From: Flavobacterium sp.
Lineage (GTDB): Bacteria > Bacteroidota > Bacteroidia > Flavobacteriales > Flavobacteriaceae
DNA length: 64,000 nucleotides
Direction: 5' to 3'
Assembly (NCBI GenBank): GCA_018401995.1
Contig: JAGYJR010000001.1
Location: forward strand, 127,534-191,533
In this document: piece after piece, positions 27,983 to 36,144 of the stretch
Layout: the number at the start of each line of letters is the position of its first letter
Position numbering within the stretch: the first letter of the stretch is position 1
Program-made: the position numbers and the translations under genes
Notes under the pieces: model-generated
Database searches by the model: none
The model's input: only the letters and a program-made list of their open reading frames with translations
What the model was told of the DNA's origin: nothing

Positions 27983-28124
27983 AGCCCTGATAGCAATGAA
28001 AAGCCCGCAAATAAAAAACAACCAAATTTTGTTGTTATGCAATTGCGACCTAAGCAGCACATTGTGTAACTTACAAAATGGTTGTTTTTTATGCGGACTT
28101 GTAATGAATAGCAGGATTAGCTCC
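27983..28124 (+). repeat. Structured repeat element, copy B (AGCCCTGAT...AGCAGGA...AGCTCC)
   Basis: The 5' end AGCCCTGATAGCAATG and the 3' end TAATGAATAGCAGGA...AGCTCC (28119-28124) match copy A at 4391 with mostly transition differences. Between them a long variable hairpin is formed by 28001-28024 and 28079-28100 (core ATAAAAAACAACCA / TGGTTGTTTTTTAT). CCTG (27986-27989) pairs with CAGG (28112-28115) where copy A has CCCG with CGGG. Its last base is also the last base of the adk stop codon. Confidence 0.75.
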
Positions 28125-28696
28125 TATAAATTATCGATTACTTTAGCTAAACGCTCTGTAATTTCTTTAATTTTTCCGATACCATTTACTGAATGAAACT
28201 TTCCTTGCACTTTATAATAATCCATTAATGGAGCGGTTTTCTCATTGTATTCTTGGTAGCGATTACGAATTTTTTCTTCGTCTTGATCATCAGCTCTACC
28301 TGAAGTTTTTCCTCTTTCAAGTAAGCGTTGCACTAAAATTTCGTCATCAGCTTCCAACGCGATTGTTGCTGTTACTCCCCAACCTTTTGATTGTAAAAAA
28401 GCATCTAACGCATCCGCTTGTGGAATAGTTCTTGGAAAACCATCAAACAAAAATCCTTTTGAAGTAAGATTTTTTTCAACTTCGTCTTGCAACATTTTAA
28501 TTGTTAAGCTATCTGGAACTAAATCTCCATTTTCGATATACCCTTTAGCTTCTTTACCAAGTGGTGTATCGTATTTCATGTTGTAACGAAAAATATCGCC
28601 CGTTGATAAATGTGTTAAATTGTACTTTTCCTTCAAAAATTCAGCTTGCGTTCCTTTTCCCGCTCCTGGTTTTCCAAATAATACGATATTGATCAT
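28124..28696 (-). CDS. adk: Adenylate kinase
   Basis: 190 residues, the short form without the long LID insertion that is common in Bacteroidota. P-loop GKPGAGKGTQAEFL, NMP-binding LSTGDIFR, FDGFPRTIPQA and the R-G-K-T-S-G-R-A-D-D-Q-D lid segment are all present. It balances AMP, ADP and ATP. The gap to hpt consists almost wholly of heptamers, and the stop codon touches structured element B. Confidence 0.97.
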   Translation of the reverse strand: MINIVLFGKPGAGKGTQAEFLKEKYNLTHLSTGDIFRYNMKYDTPLGKEAKGYIENGDLVPDSLTIKMLQDEVEKNLTSKGFLFDGFPRTIPQADALDAFLQSKGWGVTATIALEADDEILVQRLLERGKTSGRADDQDEEKIRNRYQEYNEKTAPLMDYYKVQGKFHSVNGIGKIKEITERLAKVIDNL

Positions 28697-28704
28697 TTTT
28701 TTAC

Positions 28705-28753
28705 GTTTATTGTTTGTGGTTTGTAGTTTATTGTTTCAAGTCTAATCTCTAAT
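28705..28753. repeat. Heptamer array (7 units) filling the adk-hpt gap
   Basis: GTTTATT, GTTTGTG, GTTTGTA, GTTTATT, GTTTCAA, GTCTAAT, CTCTAAT in phase. The array starts 8 bp before the adk ATG and ends 4 bp short of the hpt stop. Confidence 0.75.
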
Positions 28754-28757
28754 TTCT

Positions 28758-29288
28758 TTATTCTGAAAGTTGATACACATCTTTCAAATTTCTTCCCAAT
28801 CCGTCATAATCCAATCCGTAACCAACAATAAATCGGTTAGGAATTCTAATTCCTACATAATCCAATTTAATGTCTTTTTTGTAAGCATCTGGTTTTAAGA
28901 ACAAGGTTGCAATTTTGAAATGCTTTACTTTATGTTGCTTTAAAATAGCTTTTAATTCTTCAATTGTATTTCCTGTATCTACAATGTCTTCCACAATAAT
29001 TACAGAACGACCTTCCAAATTTTGATTTACTCCAATCAATTGCTTTACCTCGTTTGTAGTTTGCGTTCCTTCATACGATGCCATTTTTACAAACGAAACT
29101 TCACAATTGTGCGTATATTTTTTTAGTAAATCAGCAACAACCATAAAAGAACCGTTCAAAACACCAATAAAAACTGGAACTTCATCGCAAAAATCGTCTT
29201 CAATTTGTTTGACCATGTTTTCTATGGCGAAGTTAATTTCCTCTCCCGAAATAAAAACTTCAAATTTTTTATCGTGTAGTTGTATCAC
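28758..29288 (-). CDS. hpt: Hypoxanthine phosphoribosyltransferase
   Basis: 176 residues. PRPP loop VIIVEDIVDTGNTIEEL, early FIGVLNGSFMVVADLLK and late VGIRIPNRFIVGYGLDYDG are the family motifs. It salvages hypoxanthine and guanine with PRPP to IMP and GMP. Same strand as adk, so purine salvage and nucleotide balance are paired; divergent from the hypothetical gene at 29385. Confidence 0.95.
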   Translation of the reverse strand: MIQLHDKKFEVFISGEEINFAIENMVKQIEDDFCDEVPVFIGVLNGSFMVVADLLKKYTHNCEVSFVKMASYEGTQTTNEVKQLIGVNQNLEGRSVIIVEDIVDTGNTIEELKAILKQHKVKHFKIATLFLKPDAYKKDIKLDYVGIRIPNRFIVGYGLDYDGLGRNLKDVYQLSE

Positions 29289-29384
29289 TTTGGTTAGATT
29301 TAGAAATAAACAACAAATTTAAGAAAGTCAAATGAATAGCTGTAAAGTATTTCATTTTTTTTGCAAATTTGATATATTTACCAA

Positions 29385-29933
29385 ATGAAAAGCCAAATGT
29401 ATCAGAAAGTGGAATCGAGTACTTGCCATGTAGCTAGTAGAAAAATGGTCAGTAATTTTGCCATGAAAGATGAAAAAAATCTTGGCGAAATGATTGAGTT
29501 AGCTTTTGACATCCAACATGAATTACATATAAAAGCATTTTGGAGTTTGGATTTGGTTTGCGAAAAAAAATTAAAACAATTCGTTCCTTATATTGAAGAT
29601 TTTTGCAGTATTCTTCCAAAGATAAAAGATGATTCTGCCTTACGACCAGCAACAAGAATTGCTTATTTTCTGACCAAAAGCAATCATCGAAAAAACGGTA
29701 TTTCATTAACCCAAGAACAAGAACACAACTTAATTGAAGCCCTGATTGACCGATTAATTCAAGAGGAAAAAGTAGCTTCAAAAGTCTATTCGATGAAAGC
29801 GCTTTTTATTTTGGGCAAAAAATACGATTGGGTTCACGAAGAATTGAAAACTATCATTGAACAAGATTATTCCAATCACTCCGCAGCTTACCAAGCCGCA
29901 ACTCGAAATTTACTAAAAAAACTGAACAAGTAA
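29385..29933 (+). CDS. Helical (HEAT-like) protein of unknown function
   Basis: 182 residues without signal or membrane segments. Nearly all predicted helix, with repeated blocks (VPYIEDFCSILPKI, RPATRIAYFLTKS, KVYSMKALFILGKKYDW, AAYQAATRNLLKKL) reminiscent of HEAT or ARM repeats. No family was recognised. Upstream of purK on the same strand but separated by a promoter. Confidence 0.75.
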   Translation: MKSQMYQKVESSTCHVASRKMVSNFAMKDEKNLGEMIELAFDIQHELHIKAFWSLDLVCEKKLKQFVPYIEDFCSILPKIKDDSALRPATRIAYFLTKSNHRKNGISLTQEQEHNLIEALIDRLIQEEKVASKVYSMKALFILGKKYDWVHEELKTIIEQDYSNHSAAYQAATRNLLKKLNK

Positions 29934-29935
29934 CA

Positions 29936-29969
29936 AATTGTTAATTATCAATTGTTAATTATCAATTGT
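29936..29969. repeat. 14-bp (2 x 7) direct repeat AATTGTTAATTATC
   Basis: Two exact copies (29936-29949, 29950-29963) and a partial third, starting 3 bp after the stop of the upstream gene. The TTG of copy two doubles as the -33 element of the purK promoter. Confidence 0.85.
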
Positions 29970-29982
29970 CTGAGTATCTTTG
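29952..29982 (+). promoter_or_regulatory. Promoter of purK
   Basis: TTG (29952-29954), 20 bases, TATCTTTG (29975-29982), then 25 bp to the ATG. Good fit to TTG-N19/20-TAnnTTTG. Confidence 0.78.
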
Positions 29983-30007
29983 CGACACGAACAACAACAC
30001 ACCACAA

Positions 30008-31162
30008 ATGAACTATTTTTCATCTGATTTTAAATTAGGAATTTTAGGAGGCGGTCAATTAGGAAAAATGCTTTTGACTGAAACTCGCAAATTCGATATT
30101 CAAACTTTAGTTTTAGAACCTAGTGAAGAAGCACCAGCTCGCTTTGGTTGCAATGGATTTTACAAAGGCAGTTTAATGGATTTTGACACCGTTTACGAAT
30201 TTGGTAATATGGTCGATTTGTTAACCATCGAAATTGAAAATGTAAATTTAGACGCTTTAGATAAATTGGAAGAAGAAGGTTTACCTATTTATCCTTCACC
30301 AAAAACCTTACGATTGATTCAAAACAAAGGACGTCAGAAAGATTTTTATGTTACCAATGGCATTCCAACATCTGCTCACCAACGCTTTGTCGATATTTAT
30401 GACTTGAGAAAATCGCTTGAAAAAGACGAATTGAATTTCCCTTTTGTATGGAAATCGGCGCAATTTGGTTATGACGGCAATGGTGTGAAAATTTGTCGTT
30501 CGGCTTTGGATTTAGTAAAACTTCCAGAAGTGGAATGTATTGCTGAACAATTGGTTCCATTCAAAAATGAGTTAGCAGTAATTGTGGCTCGCTCGGTTTC
30601 TGGCGAAGTGAAAACCTATCCAGTAGTAGAAATGGAATTTCATCCAGAAGCGAACCAAGTTGAATATGTCATTTGTCCCGCTCGAATTGATGAAAAAGTA
30701 GCGCAAAAAGCTACAGAAGTTGCTTTAAAAGTTTCAGAAGCTTTTAATCATGTTGGATTGCTAGCCGTAGAAATGTTCCAAACTGAAGATGATGAAATTT
30801 TGGTTAATGAAGTGGCGCCAAGACCACATAATTCTGGACATTATTCTATTGAAGCGAGTTATACTTCCCAATTTGAAAATCATATTCGTGCGATTTTAGA
30901 TTTACCTTTAGGCAATACCGATAGCAAAGTAGCTGGAATTATGGTAAATTTGGTAGGCGAAGAAGGGTATTCTGGACAAGTAGTTTACGAAAACATAGAA
31001 AAAATCATGGCAATCGACGGCGTAACACCTCACATTTACGGAAAAAGAGAAACAAGACCTTTCCGAAAAATGGGACACGTAACGATTGTAAATGAAGATA
31101 TGACAGAAGCGAGAAGAATTGCGGAAGAAGTGAAGAATTCAATTAGAGTGATAGCCCCCTAA
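30008..31162 (+). CDS. purK: 5-(carboxyamino)imidazole ribonucleotide synthase
   Basis: 384 residues from ATG 30008 (MNYFSSDFKLGILGGGQLGKM). An upstream in-frame ATG at 29966 lies inside the promoter, so I reject it. ATP-grasp enzyme: GGGQLGKML, FVWKSAQFGYDGNGVKI, EMFQTEDDEILVNEVAPRPHNSGHYSIEA. It makes N5-CAIR from AIR, bicarbonate and ATP; PurE follows in the pathway. The stop codon and last two residues (Ala-Pro) are encoded by an inverted-repeat sequence that begins at 31153. Confidence 0.95.
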   Translation: MNYFSSDFKLGILGGGQLGKMLLTETRKFDIQTLVLEPSEEAPARFGCNGFYKGSLMDFDTVYEFGNMVDLLTIEIENVNLDALDKLEEEGLPIYPSPKTLRLIQNKGRQKDFYVTNGIPTSAHQRFVDIYDLRKSLEKDELNFPFVWKSAQFGYDGNGVKICRSALDLVKLPEVECIAEQLVPFKNELAVIVARSVSGEVKTYPVVEMEFHPEANQVEYVICPARIDEKVAQKATEVALKVSEAFNHVGLLAVEMFQTEDDEILVNEVAPRPHNSGHYSIEASYTSQFENHIRAILDLPLGNTDSKVAGIMVNLVGEEGYSGQVVYENIEKIMAIDGVTPHIYGKRETRPFRKMGHVTIVNEDMTEARRIAEEVKNSIRVIAP

Positions 31163-31179
31163 CCCCCAAAGGGGGAATT
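31153..31179 (+). repeat. 27-bp inverted repeat, left copy
   Basis: Starts AGCCCCCTAACCCCC and ends AAGGGGGAATT; it is itself partly palindromic (CCCCC/GGGGG). The inverted copy at 31649-31675 differs at one position. The purK stop TAA (31160-31162) lies inside it. Confidence 0.9.
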
Positions 31180-31194
31180 TAGAACCGAATTAAA

Positions 31195-31644
31195 ATGATA
31201 AAACAATTTTTAAATTACAAAAAAATGAATGAATTAGCTAAAAAAGGAAAATATAGAACATTACTTGTTTTTTTAAGTATTTTACTTGTTTCAATTCATA
31301 CAATATATTTTTACCATTCTGTAAGACCAGAAATCGAAACAAAGAAACTAATCCAACAAATAATAAGATTTTGTCTTACCATAGGTATTTTATATTTTAT
31401 TTACATAGGTAAAAATTGGGCTAAAAATCTTTCAATAATATTATTTATCCTCGCAACAATTGGGGCAATTTATGGTTTACTAAATTTTGAAACGCCTTTA
31501 ATCATAAAATCTCCATTTATTGTTATGATAATAGTATATTCAATTGCAATTTATCATTTACAATTTTCAAAAAGTTTTAAAGAATTTATTAAATTTCAAC
31601 AAACAACTAACTCAAAAAACAACCAAACCCCTACTCACCCCTAG
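31195..31644 (+). CDS. Small four-helix membrane protein between purK and purE
   Basis: 149 residues. Basic N-terminus (MIKQFLNYKKMNELAKKGKYR), about four hydrophobic helices and a polar tail (QQTTNSKNNQTPTHP). No family recognised. It lies entirely between two inverted copies of a 27-bp repeat (31153-31179 and 31649-31675), interrupting the usual purK-purE pair. It is more AT-rich than purK and purE. Confidence 0.75.
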   Translation: MIKQFLNYKKMNELAKKGKYRTLLVFLSILLVSIHTIYFYHSVRPEIETKKLIQQIIRFCLTIGILYFIYIGKNWAKNLSIILFILATIGAIYGLLNFETPLIIKSPFIVMIIVYSIAIYHLQFSKSFKEFIKFQQTTNSKNNQTPTHP

Positions 31645-31648
31645 TAGG

Positions 31649-31675
31649 AATTCCCCCTTCGGGGGTTAGGGGGCT
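31649..31675 (-). repeat. 27-bp inverted repeat, right copy
   Basis: Reverse complement of the 31153 copy except for one base. It ends 3 bp before the purE ATG, so it forms the immediate 5' region of purE. Confidence 0.9.
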
Positions 31676-31678
31676 TAT

Positions 31679-32158
31679 ATGAAAGTAGCAATCATCATGG
31701 GAAGCATTTCGGACATGCCAGTAATGCAAGAAGCCATCGACATATTAAAAGGATTTGATATCGAAACCGAAGTAGATATAGTTTCGGCACATCGAACACC
31801 TGAAAAATTATTTGATTTTAGTAAAAATGCGCACGAAAGAGGTATTTCAGTTATTATTGCTGGTGCTGGTGGTGCGGCTCATTTACCTGGAATGGTTGCT
31901 TCTATGTCGCCACTTCCTGTGATTGGAGTTCCAGTAAAATCTAGTAATTCCATTGATGGATGGGATTCTGTTTTATCGATTTTACAAATGCCTGGTGGCG
32001 TTCCTGTGGCAACCGTTGCTTTAAACGGAGCCAAAAATGCTGGAATCTTAGCTGCACAAATTATTGGAAGTTCTGATAAATGTGTATTAGATAAAATTAT
32101 CGCTTACAAAGAAGGATTGAAACAAGCCGTTTTGAAAGCTTCTGAAGGATTGAAATAA
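31679..32158 (+). CDS. purE: N5-carboxyaminoimidazole ribonucleotide mutase (class I PurE)
   Basis: 159 residues. IMGSISDMPVMQEA (the GSxSDxP motif), VSAHRTPEKL and AGAGGAAHLPGMVAS form the active site of class I PurE. It converts N5-CAIR to CAIR after PurK. The sequence right before the ATG is repeat-derived. Confidence 0.96.
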   Translation: MKVAIIMGSISDMPVMQEAIDILKGFDIETEVDIVSAHRTPEKLFDFSKNAHERGISVIIAGAGGAAHLPGMVASMSPLPVIGVPVKSSNSIDGWDSVLSILQMPGGVPVATVALNGAKNAGILAAQIIGSSDKCVLDKIIAYKEGLKQAVLKASEGLK

Positions 32159-32166
32159 AAAGCAGA

Positions 32167-32196
32167 AAATCCCGAACTAATTCAAGCTCGGGATTT
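32167..32196 (+). terminator. Terminator after purE
   Basis: AAATCCCGA / TCGGGATTT, a 9-bp stem around a 12-base loop, 9 bp after the purE stop; the T-run is short. Confidence 0.65.
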
Positions 32197-32318
32197 CCAC
32201 TCACAATTAAGTGACAACTATAAAAAAAATTCTACTCTTTCTGATTTGGGACAAAAAGGATGTTTTTACATCATTTCGTCGACAAAAATATACACTTTAT
32301 CGATAAAAACAAAATTAT

Positions 32319-34343
32319 ATGCAACTTTTTTTGAGAAAATTTGAAACAAAGCACAATTCTGCGCCATTTAATCAAATAAAACTTACAGATTATAAGGAAG
32401 CTTTCGAAAAAACGATCGAACTTGCTCGTACTGAAATCGATAGCATCGTAAATAACGCTGAAAAACCAACTTTTTCTAATACAATTGAAGCTTTGGATTT
32501 TTCAGGCGAAAATTTGGATAGATTATCATCGATTTTCTTCAATTTGAATTCGGCAGAAACTTGTGATGAAATGCAAAAAATTGCGCAAGAAGTTTCGCCT
32601 TTACTAACCGCTTTTAGTAATGATATTGCTTTGAATGAAGAATTATTCAAACGCGTAAAAACGGTTTACGATCAAAAAGACGCTTTGAATTTAACTACAG
32701 AACAAGCGACTTTATTAGATAAAAAATTTAAAGGTTTTTCTAGAAATGGTGCTTTACTGAATGAAGAAGACAAATTAAAACTTAGAGAAATTGATACCGA
32801 ATTAGCCAAACTAAAACTGACTTTCGGAGAAAACGTTTTGGCAGAAACAAATAATTATCAGTTACATATTACCAATGAATCCGACTTAAAAGGTTTACCC
32901 GACGGGGCTAAAGAAATGGCAGCAAGTTTAGCTAAATCGAAAAACTTGGAAGGTTGGGTTTTCACTTTAGATTTCCCAAGTTATTTACCTTTCGTAACCT
33001 ATGTTGAGAATCGTGAATTGCGAAAAGAAATCTCCATTGCAGCTGGAAAAAAAGCGTTTCAAGATAATGAATTCGACAATAAAGAAAACGTAAAACGCAT
33101 TGTGGAATTACGCCACAAACGTGCGAATTTATTGGGTTATCAATCGCATTCGCATTTTGTTTTAGAAGAACGAATGGCACAAAATCCAGAAAAAGTACAA
33201 TCATTTTTGAATGATTTATTGGAAAAAGCAAAACCTGCTGCTCAAAAAGAATTTGCTCAACTAACTACTTTCGCCAAGGAATTAGACGGAATTGAGCAAT
33301 TAGAAAAATGGGACGGCGCTTATTATTCGGAAAAATTGAAGCAAAAGTTATTCAGTTTGGATGACGAGTTGTTGAAACCGTATTTCAAATTAGAAAATGT
33401 ATTGAATGGCGCTTTTACGATTGCTGAAAAGTTATTCGGAATTACCTTCAAAGAAGTTTTTGATATTGACAAATACCACGAAGATGTGCAAACTTTTGAA
33501 GTTTTGGATTTCGAAGGACAATTAGTCGCTGTTTTCTATTCCGATTTCTTTCCAAGAAAAGGAAAACGAAATGGCGCTTGGATGACATCCTACAAACCAC
33601 AATATATTAAGGATGGAATCAACGAACGACCACATGTTTCTATTGTTTGTAATTTCACACCACCAACCGAAACGAAACCATCGTTATTAACTTTTAACGA
33701 AGTAACGACATTATTTCACGAATTTGGGCACGCTTTACACGGCATGTTAGCCAATACAACTTATCCAAGTTTATCAGGAACTTCGGTGTATTGGGATTTT
33801 GTGGAATTACCAAGTCAAGTGATGGAAAACTGGTGTTACGAACCTGAAGCGTTGGCTTTGTTTGCCAAACATTACGAAACGGGAGAAATTATTCCGCAAC
33901 AATACGTAGAAAAAATAAAAGAAAGCGCGAGTTTCCTAGAAGGAATGGCAACATTAAGGCAATTGAGTTTCGGAATTTTAGACATGACCTATCACGGAAA
34001 ATCGCAAACTATTGACGATGTAAAAGCCTTTGAAAAACAAGCTATGGAAATTGCATCATTATATCCAGATGTGGAAGAAAACTGCATGAGTACATCGTTT
34101 TCACATATTTTCCAAGGTGGATATTCTTCTGGATATTACAGCTACAAATGGGCGGAAGTTTTAGATGCTGATGCGTTTGCGTATTTCCAAGAAAAAGGTA
34201 TTTTCAACAAAGAAGTCGCAACCAAATTCAAAGACAACGTACTTTCAAAAGGTGGCACCGAGTTACCAATGGAATTGTATAAAAAATTCAGAGGTCAGGA
34301 ACCGAAAGTGGAGGCGCTTTTGAAAAGAGCGGGGTTAATATAA
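32319..34343 (+). CDS. M3-family oligopeptidase / peptidyl-dipeptidase
   Basis: 674 residues, cytoplasmic (no signal). Zinc site TLFHEFGHALHGML (HExxH) with the downstream Glu in the SGTSVYWDFVELPSQ region, typical of the Dcp/OpdA branch of M3. These enzymes degrade short peptides in the cytoplasm. The stop is followed at once by a heptamer array. Confidence 0.93.
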   Translation: MQLFLRKFETKHNSAPFNQIKLTDYKEAFEKTIELARTEIDSIVNNAEKPTFSNTIEALDFSGENLDRLSSIFFNLNSAETCDEMQKIAQEVSPLLTAFSNDIALNEELFKRVKTVYDQKDALNLTTEQATLLDKKFKGFSRNGALLNEEDKLKLREIDTELAKLKLTFGENVLAETNNYQLHITNESDLKGLPDGAKEMAASLAKSKNLEGWVFTLDFPSYLPFVTYVENRELRKEISIAAGKKAFQDNEFDNKENVKRIVELRHKRANLLGYQSHSHFVLEERMAQNPEKVQSFLNDLLEKAKPAAQKEFAQLTTFAKELDGIEQLEKWDGAYYSEKLKQKLFSLDDELLKPYFKLENVLNGAFTIAEKLFGITFKEVFDIDKYHEDVQTFEVLDFEGQLVAVFYSDFFPRKGKRNGAWMTSYKPQYIKDGINERPHVSIVCNFTPPTETKPSLLTFNEVTTLFHEFGHALHGMLANTTYPSLSGTSVYWDFVELPSQVMENWCYEPEALALFAKHYETGEIIPQQYVEKIKESASFLEGMATLRQLSFGILDMTYHGKSQTIDDVKAFEKQAMEIASLYPDVEENCMSTSFSHIFQGGYSSGYYSYKWAEVLDADAFAYFQEKGIFNKEVATKFKDNVLSKGGTELPMELYKKFRGQEPKVEALLKRAGLI

Positions 34344-34378
34344 GTATAAAGTTAAAAGTACAAAGTTAAAAGTATAGA
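34344..34378. repeat. Heptamer array (5 units) directly after a stop codon
   Basis: GTATAAA, GTTAAAA, GTACAAA, GTTAAAA, GTATAGA in exact phase, starting on the base after the M3 peptidase stop codon. Confidence 0.85.
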
Positions 34379-34419
34379 AAATGAACCAAAGTTTAATGCT
34401 TCGTTTTCTTTTTAAAAAT

Positions 34420-34443
34420 AACTTTCATTTTTTTTTGAAAGTT
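34420..34443. promoter_or_regulatory. Candidate operator O1: AACTTTCA-N8-TGAAAGTT
   Basis: A perfect 8-bp inverted repeat with an 8-bp T-tract spacer. Its right arm contains the TTTG -33 element of the regulator's promoter. A second, overlapping dyad AAAGTTT-AA-AAACTTT (34438-34453) lies between the promoter boxes. The same 8-N8-8 architecture recurs at 35052-35077. Confidence 0.7.
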
Positions 34444-34465
34444 TAAAAACTTTGTTGTACATTTG
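34434..34465 (+). promoter_or_regulatory. Promoter of the GbsR/MarR-type regulator
   Basis: TTTG (34434-34437), 20 bases, TACATTTG (34458-34465); the ATG is at 34535, giving a leader of about 60 bases. Confidence 0.8.
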
Positions 34466-34534
34466 TCTCATGACAATGAGCATTTTTTCAATGCGATTTG
34501 CATTTGACCTTTAAAAAAACAATAAAAGCGACAA

Positions 34535-35038
34535 ATGAAATTCAAAGAAGCAAAAAATAAATTCGTACAAACCTGGGGAGCATTAGGTTCTCAATGGGGC
34601 ATTAACAAAACCATGGCACAGATTCATGCGTTATTGATGGTTTCGCACGAAGCTGTTTCTATGGAAGACATTATGGAAGAATTACAAATTTCGCGCGGTA
34701 ATGCTTCTATGAATTTGAGAGCGTTAATGGATTGGGGAATCGTTTACAAAGAATACAAAGCGGGCGAAAGACGTGAATTTTTCACTGCTGAAAAAGATTT
34801 AGACGAATTAGCGGTAAAAATTTCAAGAGAAAGAAGCAAACGCGAAATAAAACCAGCGTTGAAAGTTTTAAAAGAAGTTTCATCAATTCAATCAGATAAC
34901 ACAGAAGCCGAAAAACATTTCGTAGATCAAACCACAAAATTGTACGACTTCGTATTAAAAGCAGATAACGTTTTGGACAAAATCACAGAATACAAAGACA
35001 ATTGGTTAGCTAAATTGGTTGTTAAAATCATGAAATAA
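34535..35038 (+). CDS. GbsR/MarR-family transcriptional regulator
   Basis: 167 residues. N-terminal helix (KEAKNKFVQTWGALGSQWGINKT), winged helix-turn-helix (VSMEDIMEELQISRGNASMNLRALMDWGIVYK; wing KAGERREFF) and a C-terminal helical dimer region. This is the GbsR-like branch of MarR; members sense small molecules, but the ligand here is unknown. The gene has matching palindromes before and after it, which suggests autoregulation and control of the downstream genes. Confidence 0.9.
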   Translation: MKFKEAKNKFVQTWGALGSQWGINKTMAQIHALLMVSHEAVSMEDIMEELQISRGNASMNLRALMDWGIVYKEYKAGERREFFTAEKDLDELAVKISRERSKREIKPALKVLKEVSSIQSDNTEAEKHFVDQTTKLYDFVLKADNVLDKITEYKDNWLAKLVVKIMK

Positions 35039-35051
35039 AAAAATTTAATTA

Positions 35052-35077
35052 AAACTTTCAATTATTTCTGAAAGTTT
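35052..35077. promoter_or_regulatory. Candidate operator O2: AAACTTTCA-N8-TGAAAGTTT
   Basis: A perfect 9-bp inverted repeat with an 8-bp spacer, 15 bp before the next ATG. Its core equals O1 at 34420. No clear -7 box follows, so it may act on read-through or on a weak promoter. Confidence 0.65.
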
Positions 35078-35092
35078 AAAATAATAGATAAT

Positions 35093-35434
35093 ATGAGAAA
35101 ACTAACATTTGGAATTAATGTAATATTACTTTCCATATTCTTAATTGAAACTTTATACAGTAATTTAAAATTTGAAAACACCGATGAAAATTTACTCCTT
35201 TTATTGTTTATTGGTTTTTATCAAATCTCCTTATCATTAGGAATAACCTTTTATAGCATTAATCGAAACAAAAAACTATTGGTATTATATTTAATATATT
35301 GGTTATTAGTCTATTTATATTTTTTGTTTATAGGAAAACTATATTTCTATTCTTGCTTATTTATTGCAGTATATAATTTGTATTTAAACTACTGCAGTTT
35401 CTCAAATTCAAAATTTAATCTTACAAAATCATGA
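35093..35434 (+). CDS. Small membrane protein, unknown
   Basis: 113 residues with four predicted helices and a short polar tail. No family recognised. Overlaps the DUF2071 gene by 4 bp (ATGA), so it belongs to the putative operon under the GbsR-type regulator. Confidence 0.7.
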   Translation: MRKLTFGINVILLSIFLIETLYSNLKFENTDENLLLLLFIGFYQISLSLGITFYSINRNKKLLVLYLIYWLLVYLYFLFIGKLYFYSCLFIAVYNLYLNYCSFSNSKFNLTKS

Positions 35435-36144
35435 GCTTCTTAACCGCACAATGGAAAAACTTAGCATTATTCAATTATGAAGTTGATGCTAAAAAATTAG
35501 AAAAATACCTCCCAAATGGAACAGAGTTAGATATTTGGAATGGAAAATGCTACATAAGTTTAGTTGGATTTATGTTTGAAAATGTAAAATTATTGGGAAT
35601 AAAAATTCCGTTTCACATCAATTTTGAAGAAGTCAATTTGCGATTTTATGTAAAACGTTTTGAAAATGGTGAATGGAAACGAGGAGTTGTTTTTATAAAA
35701 GAAATTGTCCCAAAACCAGCGCTAACATTTGTAGCTAATACCATTTACAAAGAAAATTATCAAACATTACAAATGAACCACTCAATTAAAGATAATAAAC
35801 AAGAAAAAGTAGATTTTGTTTATCAATGGAAAACTGAAAACAAATGGAACACCATTTTAGTAGAAACAGAAAAAACTCCGATTGAAATTGAAGCTAATTC
35901 TGAGGCTGAATTTATAACCGAGCATTATTTTGGTTACACGAAAGTAAATGAAGAAAAAACGTATGAATATGAAGTTAGACATCCAAGATGGCAGCAATAC
36001 AAAGTAACCAATCACTATTTAGATGTTGATTTCAAGAAAACATATGGTAAAGAATTTGAATTTCTAAACAATCAAAAACCAATTTCAGTTTTGCTTGCAG
36101 TAGGTTCTAAAATTAGTGTTGAAAATAAAAGAAAGATAAGATGA
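35431..36144 (+). CDS. DUF2071 (YqjF-like) protein
   Basis: 237 residues. The opening TAQWKNLALFNYEVDAKKLEKYLPNG, the YISLVGFMFENVKLLG core and the later HPRWQQYKV segment match DUF2071. The fold is thought to be acetoacetate-decarboxylase-like, with no established reaction. Overlaps both neighbours by 4 bp. Confidence 0.85.
   Translation: MSFLTAQWKNLALFNYEVDAKKLEKYLPNGTELDIWNGKCYISLVGFMFENVKLLGIKIPFHINFEEVNLRFYVKRFENGEWKRGVVFIKEIVPKPALTFVANTIYKENYQTLQMNHSIKDNKQEKVDFVYQWKTENKWNTILVETEKTPIEIEANSEAEFITEHYFGYTKVNEEKTYEYEVRHPRWQQYKVTNHYLDVDFKKTYGKEFEFLNNQKPISVLLAVGSKISVENKRKIR

Larger units (their letters stand above)
27629..28123. other. 495-bp intergenic region packed with repeats
   Basis: No convincing gene. 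From left: a 7-bp-stem hairpin GACAGCC-ACC-GGCTGTC (27669-27685) just upstream of obgE; a TATCTTTG box on the minus strand (27770-27763); heptamer arrays at 27777-27804 and 27888-27915; two imperfect copies of AAGTTTCRCRATGTTTTT (about 27845-27886); and structured element copy B (27983-28124). A 77-codon minus-strand open frame crosses the heptamers and is not believable as a gene. Confidence 0.7.

Noticed and set aside
29966..30007. Earlier ATG for purK
   Set aside because: It lies within the -7 box and spacer of the purK promoter, so it would precede the transcript start.
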